A stretch of 5,151 nucleotides of DNA from Coriobacteriia bacterium (lineage in GTDB: Bacteria; Actinomycetota; Coriobacteriia; Coriobacteriales; UBA8131), in the NCBI GenBank assembly GCA_003509825.1, contig DOMT01000149.1, positions 5,966 to 11,116 of the forward strand, in the 5' to 3' direction. Shown piece by piece: positions 1 through 5,151 of this stretch. Below the pieces are notes generated by a model that had not been told where the DNA came from, made no database searches, and was given only the letters and a program-made list of their open reading frames with translations. Each line of letters starts with the position of its first letter. Position 1 is the first letter of the stretch. A program made the translations under genes and the position numbers.

Positions 1-2
1 AG

Positions 3-236
3 AGAAACGGACAGGGCAAAGCCGAATATCCCGACGGCTCAACTTACACAGGCGCATGGGTCGATAACACCAAGAAAGGCGAGGGTACCCAAACCTATGT
101 GGATGAAAACGGAGCTTACTTCGGCACCTATACGGGAACCTTCGCAAACGATAAACGCAACGGACAGGGCACCCTCACCTACGCGTCAGGCTACGTGCAG
201 CAAGGACAGTGGCAAGACGATGAGTTCAAGTCGTAG
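3..236 (+). CDS. MORN-repeat protein, C-terminal fragment (5' end outside window)
   Basis: The reading frame beginning at base 3 is open from the window edge to a TAG at 234-236 and gives the last 77 residues of a longer protein. It shows the MORN pattern of repeated aromatic-Gly and Asn-Gly-x-Gly units: NGQG at residues 2-5 and 53-56, GEG at 26-28, DGSTYTGAW at 11-19, and GTYTGTF at 41-47. At least two full repeats of about 23-27 residues and a final partial one are visible. The DNA for the two NGQG units shares 13 identical bases (6-18 and 159-171), in frame and 51 codons apart, which points to repeat duplication. MORN repeats form beta-hairpin ladders used as scaffolds or for membrane and protein binding; bacterial examples are mostly uncharacterised, so no specific function can be given. 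Any N-terminal domain or signal lies outside the window. The end of the gene converges on the reductase gene, with 116 nt between the stops and no clear terminator. Confidence 0.85.
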   Translation, partial: RNGQGKAEYPDGSTYTGAWVDNTKKGEGTQTYVDENGAYFGTYTGTFANDKRNGQGTLTYASGYVQQGQWQDDEFKS

Positions 237-352
237 AGAGCTTGCAGTGCCGAGAGCTCGAATAAACCAGCCGATGTCAAAGAGAATGCGGTATGTTCGA
301 CAGAGGCGCTGAAACGAGGGCGTCGACTCTTCGAAAAAGGCGACCCGATCCG

Positions 353-1486
353 TCACTCGAACAGCGCAACCGCTTCCTTGAGGTGCTTTCTGATCGGCAG
401 TTGCTGCGGACAGACCTCCTCGCATGCACCGCACTCGCTGCATGCCGAGGCACTCCGACGTTTATGCCCCTTGGTTTCCCAGGAGTAACCGAACTTCGCG
501 CCCCGTTCGTTACCGAAGAGCGTAAGTTCGTTCATGGTTTCGAAGATGCCCGGTATGGCGATGTTTTCCGGGCAGTCATTAAGGCAATAGCCGCAGGAAG
601 TGCAGGCGATCGTGGGGAGCTTCTCGAGTTCGGCCAGAATCCGGGCGATTACCTCGCGTTCACTTGCATCCAAAGGCTTGAAATCGGAGAACAAGGCGAT
701 GTTTTCCGACATCTGTTCGAGATCGCTCATGCCCGAGAGTACGGTGATGATACCGTCCAGGGATCCCGCGTAGCGGAGCGCCCAAGAAGCGGGTGAAGCC
801 GTAGGGTCGGCCTCGGCGAATACGCGCCGCACCGATTCGGGTAAGGTGGCGAGGCTACCGCCCTTAACGGGCTCCATGAGCACGACGGGGGTGTTATGCG
901 CAAGCGCCGTCTCGTAGCAGAGGCGCGATTGTATGGACGGGCTCTCCCAATCCGCATAGTTGATCTGGAGCTGCACGAAATCCGTCTCGGGATGTTCGGT
1001 GAGCAGTTTGTCGAGCAGGTCGGCCTTGTCGTGAAGCGAGAACCCCAGATTCTTGATGAGACCCTCCGCCTTGCGCTCGGCTAAAAACTCCCAGATATGA
1101 TAGCGGTCGAAAAAGGCGCTGCGATGGGCACCGAAGTTGTGCAGCAGGTAGTAGTCGAAGTAACCCGCTCCCGTGCGTTCCAGCGAGGTGTAAAACATCG
1201 CCTCGGCCTCCGCTTGCGTCTTCGCGTTCCAGGCCGGCAGCTTGGTGGCGAGCTGAAAGCTCTCCCGGGGATAGCGATCCACCAGTGCTTCTTTAGCCGC
1301 CACCTCGGAGTCCGCGTAACCGTATGCGGTATCGAAGTAGGTAAAACCCGCGTCCAAAAACATATCCACCATCGCTTTGAATTGCGGCATATCCACCGCA
1401 GCGCTCGCGTCCTCCAGGCGCGGCAGGCGCATCAAACCGAATCCCAGTTTGGGGATGTCCTTACCGAGATACCCCTCGAAGTTCAT
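353..1486 (-). CDS. Aldo/keto reductase with C-terminal 2x[4Fe-4S] ferredoxin-like domain
   Basis: This is a cytoplasmic oxidoreductase of 377 residues: an AKR (beta/alpha)8 barrel followed by a ferredoxin-like tail, the layout of the COG1453 type common in anaerobes. The barrel opens with the typical PKLGFGLMRLP (residues 12-22). The AKR catalytic tetrad can be assigned to D52 and Y57 (FDTAYGY), K82 (ATKLP) and H116 (LLHNF). The barrel continues with NLGFSLH (146-152) and EPVKGGSL (205-212). The tail has two CxxCxxCxxxCP motifs, C295/C298/C301/C305 and C349/C352/C355/C359, enough for two [4Fe-4S] clusters. The substrate is unknown; the clusters suggest electron transfer to or from the barrel, which is inference. 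I chose the ATG at 1486, preceded by GGGAGG at 4-nt spacing. An in-frame GTG four codons upstream lies inside that ribosome binding site and is unlikely. The length is normal for the family and no key residue is missing. Confidence 0.95.
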   Translation of the reverse strand: MNFEGYLGKDIPKLGFGLMRLPRLEDASAAVDMPQFKAMVDMFLDAGFTYFDTAYGYADSEVAAKEALVDRYPRESFQLATKLPAWNAKTQAEAEAMFYTSLERTGAGYFDYYLLHNFGAHRSAFFDRYHIWEFLAERKAEGLIKNLGFSLHDKADLLDKLLTEHPETDFVQLQINYADWESPSIQSRLCYETALAHNTPVVLMEPVKGGSLATLPESVRRVFAEADPTASPASWALRYAGSLDGIITVLSGMSDLEQMSENIALFSDFKPLDASEREVIARILAELEKLPTIACTSCGYCLNDCPENIAIPGIFETMNELTLFGNERGAKFGYSWETKGHKRRSASACSECGACEEVCPQQLPIRKHLKEAVALFE

Positions 1487-1548
1487 AGTGCCTCCCACTC
1501 TCTCGTTACCTTTTGATGATTACGTCGTCTGCGCGGGTTTATTCCGCA

Positions 1549-1566
1549 TAGACTTCGAGAAGTATA
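1549..1566 (-). promoter_or_regulatory. Candidate -10 box overlapped by an 18-bp dyad, upstream of the aldo/keto reductase
   Basis: On the minus strand, TATACT (1566-1561) matches five of six bases of a sigma-70 -10 box and would start transcription about 65-70 nt upstream of the reductase ATG. It forms the left end of an imperfect inverted repeat, TATACTTC-TC-GAAGTCTA, with seven of eight arm positions complementary. No good -35 box is seen 16-18 nt further up. A dyad over the -10 suggests an operator for a repressor, or weaker promoter activity that needs an activator. No regulator gene is in the window. The signal is short and could be chance. Confidence 0.35.
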
Positions 1567-1602
1567 CTGCTTTTCATCGGGGCGGGTGAGGGACGGGGAG
1601 TG

Positions 1603-1647
1603 GCTCCGGGTTGCCCGGTCTTGTGGCGCCGAAAGGCAACCCGGAGC
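1603..1647 (-). terminator. Strong hairpin downstream of queT, no U-tract
   Basis: A perfect 13-bp inverted repeat starts 7 nt after the queT stop codon: arms GCTCCGGGTTGCC and GGCAACCCGGAGC separated by 19 nt. The stem is GC-rich and would be very stable in RNA. Neither strand has a run of T after the stem, so it is not a standard intrinsic terminator. On the queT strand it is followed by a 24-nt tract (1602-1579) with 17 C and only 2 G, which resembles a Rho loading site. It may act as a Rho-assisted terminator or as a 3'-end stabiliser of the queT mRNA. The hairpin itself is certain; its role is inferred. Confidence 0.6.
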
Positions 1648-1654
1648 AAAGAGT

Positions 1655-2239
1655 CTAAGACTGCTGTGCTTGCGTCTCCTGCTTGAAGAGCGGCGTATTT
1701 TTGAGCGCTCTGTACAGCGGTAGACCCAAGGCGTATACAACGACCGCCTCACCGAGGCCGATGGTGATGAAGCCGAACAGGTACATCAGCGGGTACGAAC
1801 CCACCAGATCGATGTCGGTGAAGGGTATGGTGTAAAAGCCGAAAGCCGCCAAGATGATGGGCAGGTAGGCGGCCACGATCAGCGCATTGGCCAGCACCGG
1901 CCCGAGCAGGGCGATGCCCACCCGATCACGGAAGCGTCGCACCCACAGCGCTCCCAGCAGCGTAGCCAACGAGCCGAACACCACATCGAGTAATCCGAGC
2001 GCCCCGGTGCCGTTGAGTGCGATGCCGAGCAGGTTGGCGATGATACAGCCGATGGTAAGCCCCGGCACCGCAGCCGGTGTGAACAGCGCCAGCACACAGA
2101 GCGCCTCGGACAACCGGAACTGGATGGGGCCCCAAGCCAGACCCTGGAGTACCGTCAGGCAGAGCACCGTCAGGGCGGCGTAGACCGCGGCGATCATGCC
2201 GGCGCGCGCGAGCAGGCTGGAAGACATCTTTGTTTTCAT
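1655..2239 (-). CDS. queT: QueT family transporter: ECF S component for a queuosine precursor
   Basis: This is an integral membrane protein of 194 residues with about five or six hydrophobic segments (roughly residues 13-33, 46-72, 82-100, 106-134, 146-176). The family marks I recognise are IQFRLSEAL (39-47), IGCIIANLLG (63-72), the GLLDVVFGSLATLLGA stretch (82-97) and IGLGEAVVVYALG (160-172). QueT proteins are the substrate-binding S subunits of energy-coupling-factor transporters; they are assigned to uptake of preQ1 or a related queuosine precursor, used in tRNA wobble modification. The shared EcfA/EcfA'/EcfT module is not in the window, as is usual for group II ECF systems. Two in-frame ATG starts are equally well served. 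The ATG at 2239 has AAGGAG 6 nt upstream and gives an N-terminus of usual length. The ATG at 2272 has GAGGAGG 5 nt upstream and adds 11 polar residues (205 in all). I prefer 2239 on family grounds. The C-terminus ends in a polar tail. Confidence 0.9.
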   Translation of the reverse strand: MKTKMSSSLLARAGMIAAVYAALTVLCLTVLQGLAWGPIQFRLSEALCVLALFTPAAVPGLTIGCIIANLLGIALNGTGALGLLDVVFGSLATLLGALWVRRFRDRVGIALLGPVLANALIVAAYLPIILAAFGFYTIPFTDIDLVGSYPLMYLFGFITIGLGEAVVVYALGLPLYRALKNTPLFKQETQAQQS

Positions 2240-2245
2240 GGTATT

Positions 2246-2321
2246 CTCCTTGTTCCGAGACACCGACTCCATCGGTGCCTCCTCAGATATACGCCGCAGG
2301 ATCGGTGGTGTACCGACAAGG
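2246..2321 (-). promoter_or_regulatory. Structured queT leader with alternative hairpins and an anti-Shine-Dalgarno segment
   Basis: Read on the minus strand, the leader contains, in order: CCTTGT (2321-2316), TCGGT (2316-2312), CACCGAT (2307-2301), a second CACCGAT (2277-2271), TCGGTG (2266-2261), and ACAAGG (2253-2248), which includes most of the AAGGAG ribosome binding site. TCGGT can pair with either CACCGA copy, and so can TCGGTG, so two local hairpins compete with long-range pairings. CCTTGT is exactly complementary to ACAAGG and could hide the ribosome binding site. Leaders of queT genes in other bacteria often carry preQ1 riboswitches, so control by preQ1 is an attractive guess, but I do not see the preQ1-I consensus (C-rich loop, A-rich tail pairing). 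The pairings are visible; function is inference. Confidence 0.4.
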
Positions 2322-2377
2322 CGCCCGGGCAACGGATTTCTTCGACGCGGCAGGGCCCGGCGATGACGCGTTCATCC

Positions 2378-2406
2378 AGTATAGGGCAGAATCGGAGAAA
2401 AGTGGA
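2378..2406 (-). promoter_or_regulatory. Candidate queT promoter
   Basis: On the minus strand, TATACT (2383-2378) fits five of six bases of a -10 box, with TCCACT (2406-2401) 17 nt upstream as a weak -35 (three of six). Transcription would begin near 2371, giving a leader of about 130 nt before the queT start at 2239, long enough for RNA-based control. A short inverted repeat, GATGA-5 nt-TCATC (2362-2376), covers the predicted start site. Confidence 0.4.
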
Positions 2407-2435
2407 CGACTCGCGAACGTGACGTCGTTACAGGC

Positions 2436-2448
2436 CGGGAACTTCCCG
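2436..2448. promoter_or_regulatory. 13-bp perfect palindrome in the divergent queT / site-2 protease intergenic region
   Basis: CGGGAA-C-TTCCCG is a perfect inverted repeat with a single central base. It lies about 30 nt upstream of the candidate queT -35 box and 65 nt upstream of the protease start, a place where a dimeric regulator could act on one or both divergent genes. Only one copy is seen in the window. It may be an operator; the regulator is unknown and chance cannot be excluded. Confidence 0.3.
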
Positions 2449-2512
2449 TACTTGCTGCGTATCTTTGTGGTAGGCTGTCCACAGGAAAAATCTACGAGAG
2501 GGAGCCTGCTCC

Positions 2513-3190
2513 GTGCCTACTTTCAGCACCGAACAACTGATATTCGGACTCATCCAATTGCTTTGCTTCGTGCCGGCCATCGTCGTGCATGACTTTGCCC
2601 ACGGATTCGTGGCCAATCGGCTGGGGGATCCCACGGCCAAGCGGGCGGGGCGGTTGTCGTTTAATCCGCTCAAACACATCGACCCCTTCGGCACCGTCAT
2701 CTTGCCGATACTGCTGGCGTTGATGGGCGGGCCGGTTTTCGGTTATGCCAAGCCCGTACCCTACAACCCGCGCTACTTCAAGAACCTCAAGCAGGGCGAG
2801 GTGCTCACCGGGCTTGCGGGGCCGGCTTCTAATTTGATCATGGCGCTTCTCGCCGCCGGAGTTGCGCTTTTGGTGATGCCCGGGATGAACCTCAACACCG
2901 ACACAGGCCTTTGGATCGCGACGGTCTTTTTCGTGTTCATCAGAATCAATCTGATACTGATGTTTTTTAATCTGCTGCCCATTCCGCCGCTCGACGGTTC
3001 GAGCATCATCGTGCCGTTTTTGCCGCAAAAGGCGCTACCTACGTGGTATCGGATCCAACAGTACGCGTTGCCGGTGTTTTTCATCATCGTCTTCGTGTTG
3101 CCGATGATATTACCCTTCAGCCCCCTGAGTGCTTATCTGAACGCCACGGCAGGTAATTTGAGTAATATGCTCACGCCTTGGCTCCGCTGA
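2513..3190 (+). CDS. Site-2 protease family (M50) membrane metalloprotease with HDxxH motif
   Basis: This 225-residue polytopic membrane protein belongs to the M50/SpoIVFB-like group. Hydrophobic segments lie near residues 8-31, 58-76, 99-123, 133-158 and 183-203. The first contains the zinc-site motif, here HDFAHG (H26, D27, H30) instead of the usual HExxH, so the general-base glutamate is replaced by aspartate. The rest is typical: RLGDPTAKRAGRLSFNP (36-52), HIDPFG (55-60), AKPVPYNPRYF (79-89), LAGPASN (101-107) and NLLPIPPLDG (153-162) with the third zinc ligand D161. Family members cut substrates within the membrane, often in sigma-factor or stress pathways; no substrate is indicated here. 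The start is a GTG with GGGAG 8 nt upstream; part of that site can pair with CTCC just before the start (a GGAG-CCTG-CTCC mini-hairpin). The trpS ATG follows after a 45-nt gap on the same strand. Confidence 0.92.
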   Translation: MPTFSTEQLIFGLIQLLCFVPAIVVHDFAHGFVANRLGDPTAKRAGRLSFNPLKHIDPFGTVILPILLALMGGPVFGYAKPVPYNPRYFKNLKQGEVLTGLAGPASNLIMALLAAGVALLVMPGMNLNTDTGLWIATVFFVFIRINLILMFFNLLPIPPLDGSSIIVPFLPQKALPTWYRIQQYALPVFFIIVFVLPMILPFSPLSAYLNATAGNLSNMLTPWLR

Positions 3191-3193
3191 TTC

Positions 3194-3202
3194 TGATAGA
3201 AT
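3194..3202 (+). promoter_or_regulatory. Possible extended -10 promoter for trpS
   Basis: TGATAGAAT has the extended -10 TG element and a TAGAAT hexamer (five of six bases), just after the protease stop codon. Transcription would begin near 3209, leaving a leader of about 27 nt before trpS. A matching -35 box is not evident, which is tolerated by extended -10 promoters. A 10-bp perfect palindrome, TTACCGGTAA (3205-3214), sits at the predicted start site and could be an operator. The trpS-scpA-scpB group could thus be transcribed apart from the protease gene. There is no room for a T-box leader. Confidence 0.35.
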
Positions 3203-3235
3203 TCTTACCGGTAAACGACAGATCAAAAGGAAATT

Positions 3236-4252
3236 ATGCGAAAAGTATTATTGACGGGGGACAGGCCTTCCGGCCAACTGCATCTGGGGCATTACGTGGG
3301 TTCGCTCAAAAACCGCGTTCAGATGCAAAACTCGGGTGATTACGACTGCTACATCCTTATCGCCGACATCCAGGCTCTCACCGACAATTTCAACGATCCG
3401 CAAAAGGTGCGCGACAGCGTGTACGAGGTTGCGCTGGATTATCTGGCTGCAGGGCTCGATCCTGCAAAGAGCACCATTACCATCCAGTCGCTGATGCCGG
3501 CCTTGGCCGAGCTCACTGTGTATTACTTGAACCTGGTGACCCTCGCGCGCTTGGAGCGCAACCCAACCGTGAAGACGGAGATCGGGCAGAAGGGCTTCGG
3601 TAACAGCGTGCCGGCCGGCTTTGTTTGTTATCCCGTGAGCCAGGCGGCCGATATCACGTTTTGTAAGGCCAATGTGGTGCCGGTAGGCGTGGATCAGCTG
3701 CCGATGATCGAGCAGACCCGTGAGATCGTGCGTTCCTTCAACAATATTTACGGCGAGGTTTTGGTGGAGCCCGAGGCGCTCATTCCTACGAGCGAGAAGT
3801 CGCAGCGTTTGCCCGGGATCACGGGAGATGACACCAAGATGAGTAAATCGCTCGGCAATGCCATCTATCTGGCTGACGATGAGAAGGCGCTCAGAGCCAA
3901 GATCCGCCAGATGTATACCGACCCGGGGCATCTACGCGTAGACGATCCCGGCAAGATCGAAGGCAACACCGTCTTTACCTACCTGGACGTTTTCGGTAGT
4001 GACACCGCCTCTATCGAGGAGCTCAAAGCGCATTATCAGCGCGGCGGTTTGGGCGATGTGAAGGTCAAGGATTACCTGTTCGAGGTGCTTAACGCCGAGT
4101 TCGCGCCGATACGTGAGCGCAGGATCGAGTTTGCCAAGGACCCACAGCAGGTGATGGATATGCTGCGTGAGGGCACCGCGAAGGCCAACGAGGTTGCCGC
4201 CGAGACCATGCGTGAGGTGCGCGCGGCCATGAAGATAGATTATTTCGGCTAG
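3236..4252 (+). CDS. trpS: Tryptophanyl-tRNA synthetase (TrpRS-II type)
   Basis: This is a cytoplasmic class I aminoacyl-tRNA synthetase of 338 residues that activates tryptophan with ATP and loads it onto tRNA-Trp. The Rossmann-fold signatures are complete: the HIGH-type motif as HLGH (residues 16-19) in [16 protein letters not shown] (8-23), and KMSKS (201-205) followed by LGNAIYLAD. The tryptophan-pocket stretches YPVSQAADI (132-140) and [15 protein letters not shown] (150-164) are present. The opening GDRPSG and the TDPGHLR (228-234) and GGLGDVKVK (270-278) stretches resemble the TrpRS-II lineage known from Deinococcus radiodurans, judged from memory. The length is normal. The ATG is preceded by AAAGGA at good spacing. 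A 32-nt gap without terminator leads to scpA, so the two are probably cotranscribed. As only this copy is visible, it is unknown whether it is the sole TrpRS of the organism. Confidence 0.97.
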   Translation: MRKVLLTGDRPSGQLHLGHYVGSLKNRVQMQNSGDYDCYILIADIQALTDNFNDPQKVRDSVYEVALDYLAAGLDPAKSTITIQSLMPALAELTVYYLNLVTLARLERNPTVKTEIGQKGFGNSVPAGFVCYPVSQAADITFCKANVVPVGVDQLPMIEQTREIVRSFNNIYGEVLVEPEALIPTSEKSQRLPGITGDDTKMSKSLGNAIYLADDEKALRAKIRQMYTDPGHLRVDDPGKIEGNTVFTYLDVFGSDTASIEELKAHYQRGGLGDVKVKDYLFEVLNAEFAPIRERRIEFAKDPQQVMDMLREGTAKANEVAAETMREVRAAMKIDYFG

Positions 4253-4284
4253 GGGAGAGGTAACCGGGGAAGGATCGGACCGTC

Positions 4285-5100
4285 GTGTCATATCGTGTGA
4301 AGATAGAATCCTTTGAGGGGCCGTTCGATCTGTTGTTGTCGCTGGTGAGTGAGCAAAAGATCGACATCGGTGCCATCTCCGTCTCCGAGGTTGCTGATCA
4401 ATATCTCAGTTATGTGGAGGCGATACGTGAGCTCGACATGGATGTTGCCAGCGACTTTTTGGTCGTAGCGGCAACACTTTTGGCCCTCAAGGCGTCGTCG
4501 CTTCTACCCGATGAGACCGTCAACATCGACGATGACTTCGACGACCTGTCGCCTACGGAGGCTCGTGATATCCTCGTCGCAAGGCTCTTAGCCTATCGCC
4601 AATTCAAAAACATCGCCGCCTCCCTGAATGCCCGCCTGGAGACCGAAGGGCTGATGTTTTCCCGCCAAGCCGGTGTGGAAAGCGACTTCGTCGCACTGCT
4701 GCCCGACTACCTCGAAGGGGTTACCCTGCACAACCTCGCCGTGATCTGTGCCGACCTGGCCGCACGTCGCGAGGTATTTTTGTTGGAGGCCGAGCACATC
4801 GCCTCCCGACCTATTCCGGTGGAGACGCGCATCAAAGACATTCTGCATCGCCTGTCGTCCGACAAAAAGCTGACGTTTTCGGAGATTTTGGACGGCACCA
4901 CGAATCCCACCATCATCGTGGTGAACTTCCTGGCACTGCTGGAGCTGTATCATCGTGGCATGGTCGATCTGGAGCAGGATTCGCAGTGTGGTGAGATCGC
5001 CATACAATACCGCGACCCCGAGGATTGGACGCCCGGCTCCGACGAAGACGACGTGTTTCCCGAAGAATATATCCGCGCCTTAGAGCAGGATGGAGTATAA
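4285..5100 (+). CDS. scpA: Segregation and condensation protein A (kleisin of SMC-ScpAB)
   Basis: ScpA is the kleisin subunit that links the heads of the SMC dimer and recruits ScpB; the complex compacts and helps separate chromosomes at the nucleoid. The 271-residue protein starts with the family hallmark VKIESFEGPFDLLLSLV (residues 5-21), followed by KIDIGAISVSEVADQYLSY (25-43) and the helix VASDFLVVAATLLALKASSLLP (54-75). An acidic linker (IDDDFDDLSP, 81-90) leads into the middle region. The C-terminal winged helix that binds the SMC cap is seen as KLTFSEIL (195-202) and VVNFLALLELYHRGMVDLEQ (212-231). An acidic tail follows. The start is GTG, with AAGGA about 10 nt upstream, slightly far, which may mean moderate initiation. 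No other start fits the conserved N-terminus. The length is within the family range. Confidence 0.96.
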   Translation: MSYRVKIESFEGPFDLLLSLVSEQKIDIGAISVSEVADQYLSYVEAIRELDMDVASDFLVVAATLLALKASSLLPDETVNIDDDFDDLSPTEARDILVARLLAYRQFKNIAASLNARLETEGLMFSRQAGVESDFVALLPDYLEGVTLHNLAVICADLAARREVFLLEAEHIASRPIPVETRIKDILHRLSSDKKLTFSEILDGTTNPTIIVVNFLALLELYHRGMVDLEQDSQCGEIAIQYRDPEDWTPGSDEDDVFPEEYIRALEQDGV

Positions 5101-5105
5101 AAACG

Positions 5106-5151
5106 ATGGAAGATCAGATTCCCGGACTGGAAGACGAGAGAGCGGCTGAGG
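5106..5151 (+). CDS. scpB: Probable start of scpB (3' end outside window)
   Basis: An ATG 5 nt after the scpA stop opens a frame that runs to the window end, giving MEDQIPGLEDERAAE. A GGAG lies 10 nt upstream, inside the end of scpA, which suggests translational coupling. Fifteen residues are too few to show any ScpB domain (ScpB is a paired winged-helix protein that binds ScpA), so the name rests on the very common scpA-scpB gene order. It could be another gene of the same operon. Confidence 0.55.
   Translation, partial: MEDQIPGLEDERAAE

Noticed and set aside
237..352. Bidirectional terminator between the convergent MORN and reductase genes
   Set aside because: Only weak 4-6 bp pairings such as gggtcg/cgacgccc with a bulge exist, and no T-run follows on either strand.
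293..796. Long plus-strand open frame antisense to the aldo/keto reductase
   Set aside because: The minus-strand frame encodes an intact recognised family protein with all motifs; the antisense frame resembles no family and is a by-product of codon bias.
2240..2371. Canonical preQ1-I riboswitch before queT
   Set aside because: The C-rich loop and A-rich 3' tail of the preQ1-I consensus are not seen; only the general structured leader is reported.
2471..2476. Plus-strand extended -10 (TGG-TAGGCT) for the protease gene
   Set aside because: The hexamer matches only three of six bases and no -35 box fits; too weak to annotate.
2475..2483. DnaA-box-like CTGTCCACA (seven of nine bases of TTATCCACA)
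   Set aside because: A single imperfect copy without AT-rich DNA, further boxes or origin genes nearby is expected by chance.
3191..3235. T-box or leader-peptide attenuator for trpS
   Set aside because: The 45-nt gap is far too short for a T-box and contains no terminator hairpin or Trp-rich leader frame.
3248..3931. Long minus-strand open frame opposite trpS
   Set aside because: trpS is complete with its class I motifs on the plus strand; the opposite frame shows no recognisable domain and no ribosome binding site was evident.

Overview
The window carries seven genes of a moderately GC-rich bacterium, two of them cut by the window ends. The mix suggests an anaerobic actinobacterium of the class Coriobacteriia: a TrpRS-II type tryptophanyl-tRNA synthetase, an aldo/keto reductase with a C-terminal two-cluster ferredoxin domain, a QueT transporter, and a site-2 protease - trpS - scpA - scpB order. 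This assignment is inference from gene content and remembered gene order; no search was run. Nothing indicates phage, insertion sequences, CRISPR or recent transfer.

Left part (1-236, + strand): the C-terminal end of a MORN-repeat protein, open at the window edge. It converges on a two-gene stretch on the minus strand: an aldo/keto reductase with two [4Fe-4S] motifs (353-1486), and upstream of it a QueT-family S component for a queuosine precursor (1655-2239). A 13-bp perfect inverted repeat and a C-rich tract lie between these two, so they are probably separate transcripts or only partly coupled. The reductase has its own candidate promoter, overlapped by a dyad.

Centre (2240-2512): a divergent intergenic region. 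On the minus side it holds a candidate queT promoter and a roughly 130-nt leader with repeated, mutually exclusive pairing segments, one of which can cover the queT ribosome binding site. A 13-bp palindrome lies between the two divergent genes.

Right part (2513-5151, + strand): a tightly packed set comprising an M50-type membrane metalloprotease (with HDxxH in place of HExxH), trpS, scpA and the first codons of what is probably scpB. Gaps are 45, 32 and 5 nt. No terminator is visible, and a possible extended -10 promoter precedes trpS. ScpA and ScpB form the SMC-ScpAB chromosome condensation complex; TrpRS charges tRNA-Trp; the protease has no evident functional link beyond co-location.

I did not find a convincing undescribed multi-gene system. 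The items most worth following are the queT leader, the changed protease active-site motif, and the unusual hairpin between queT and the reductase.
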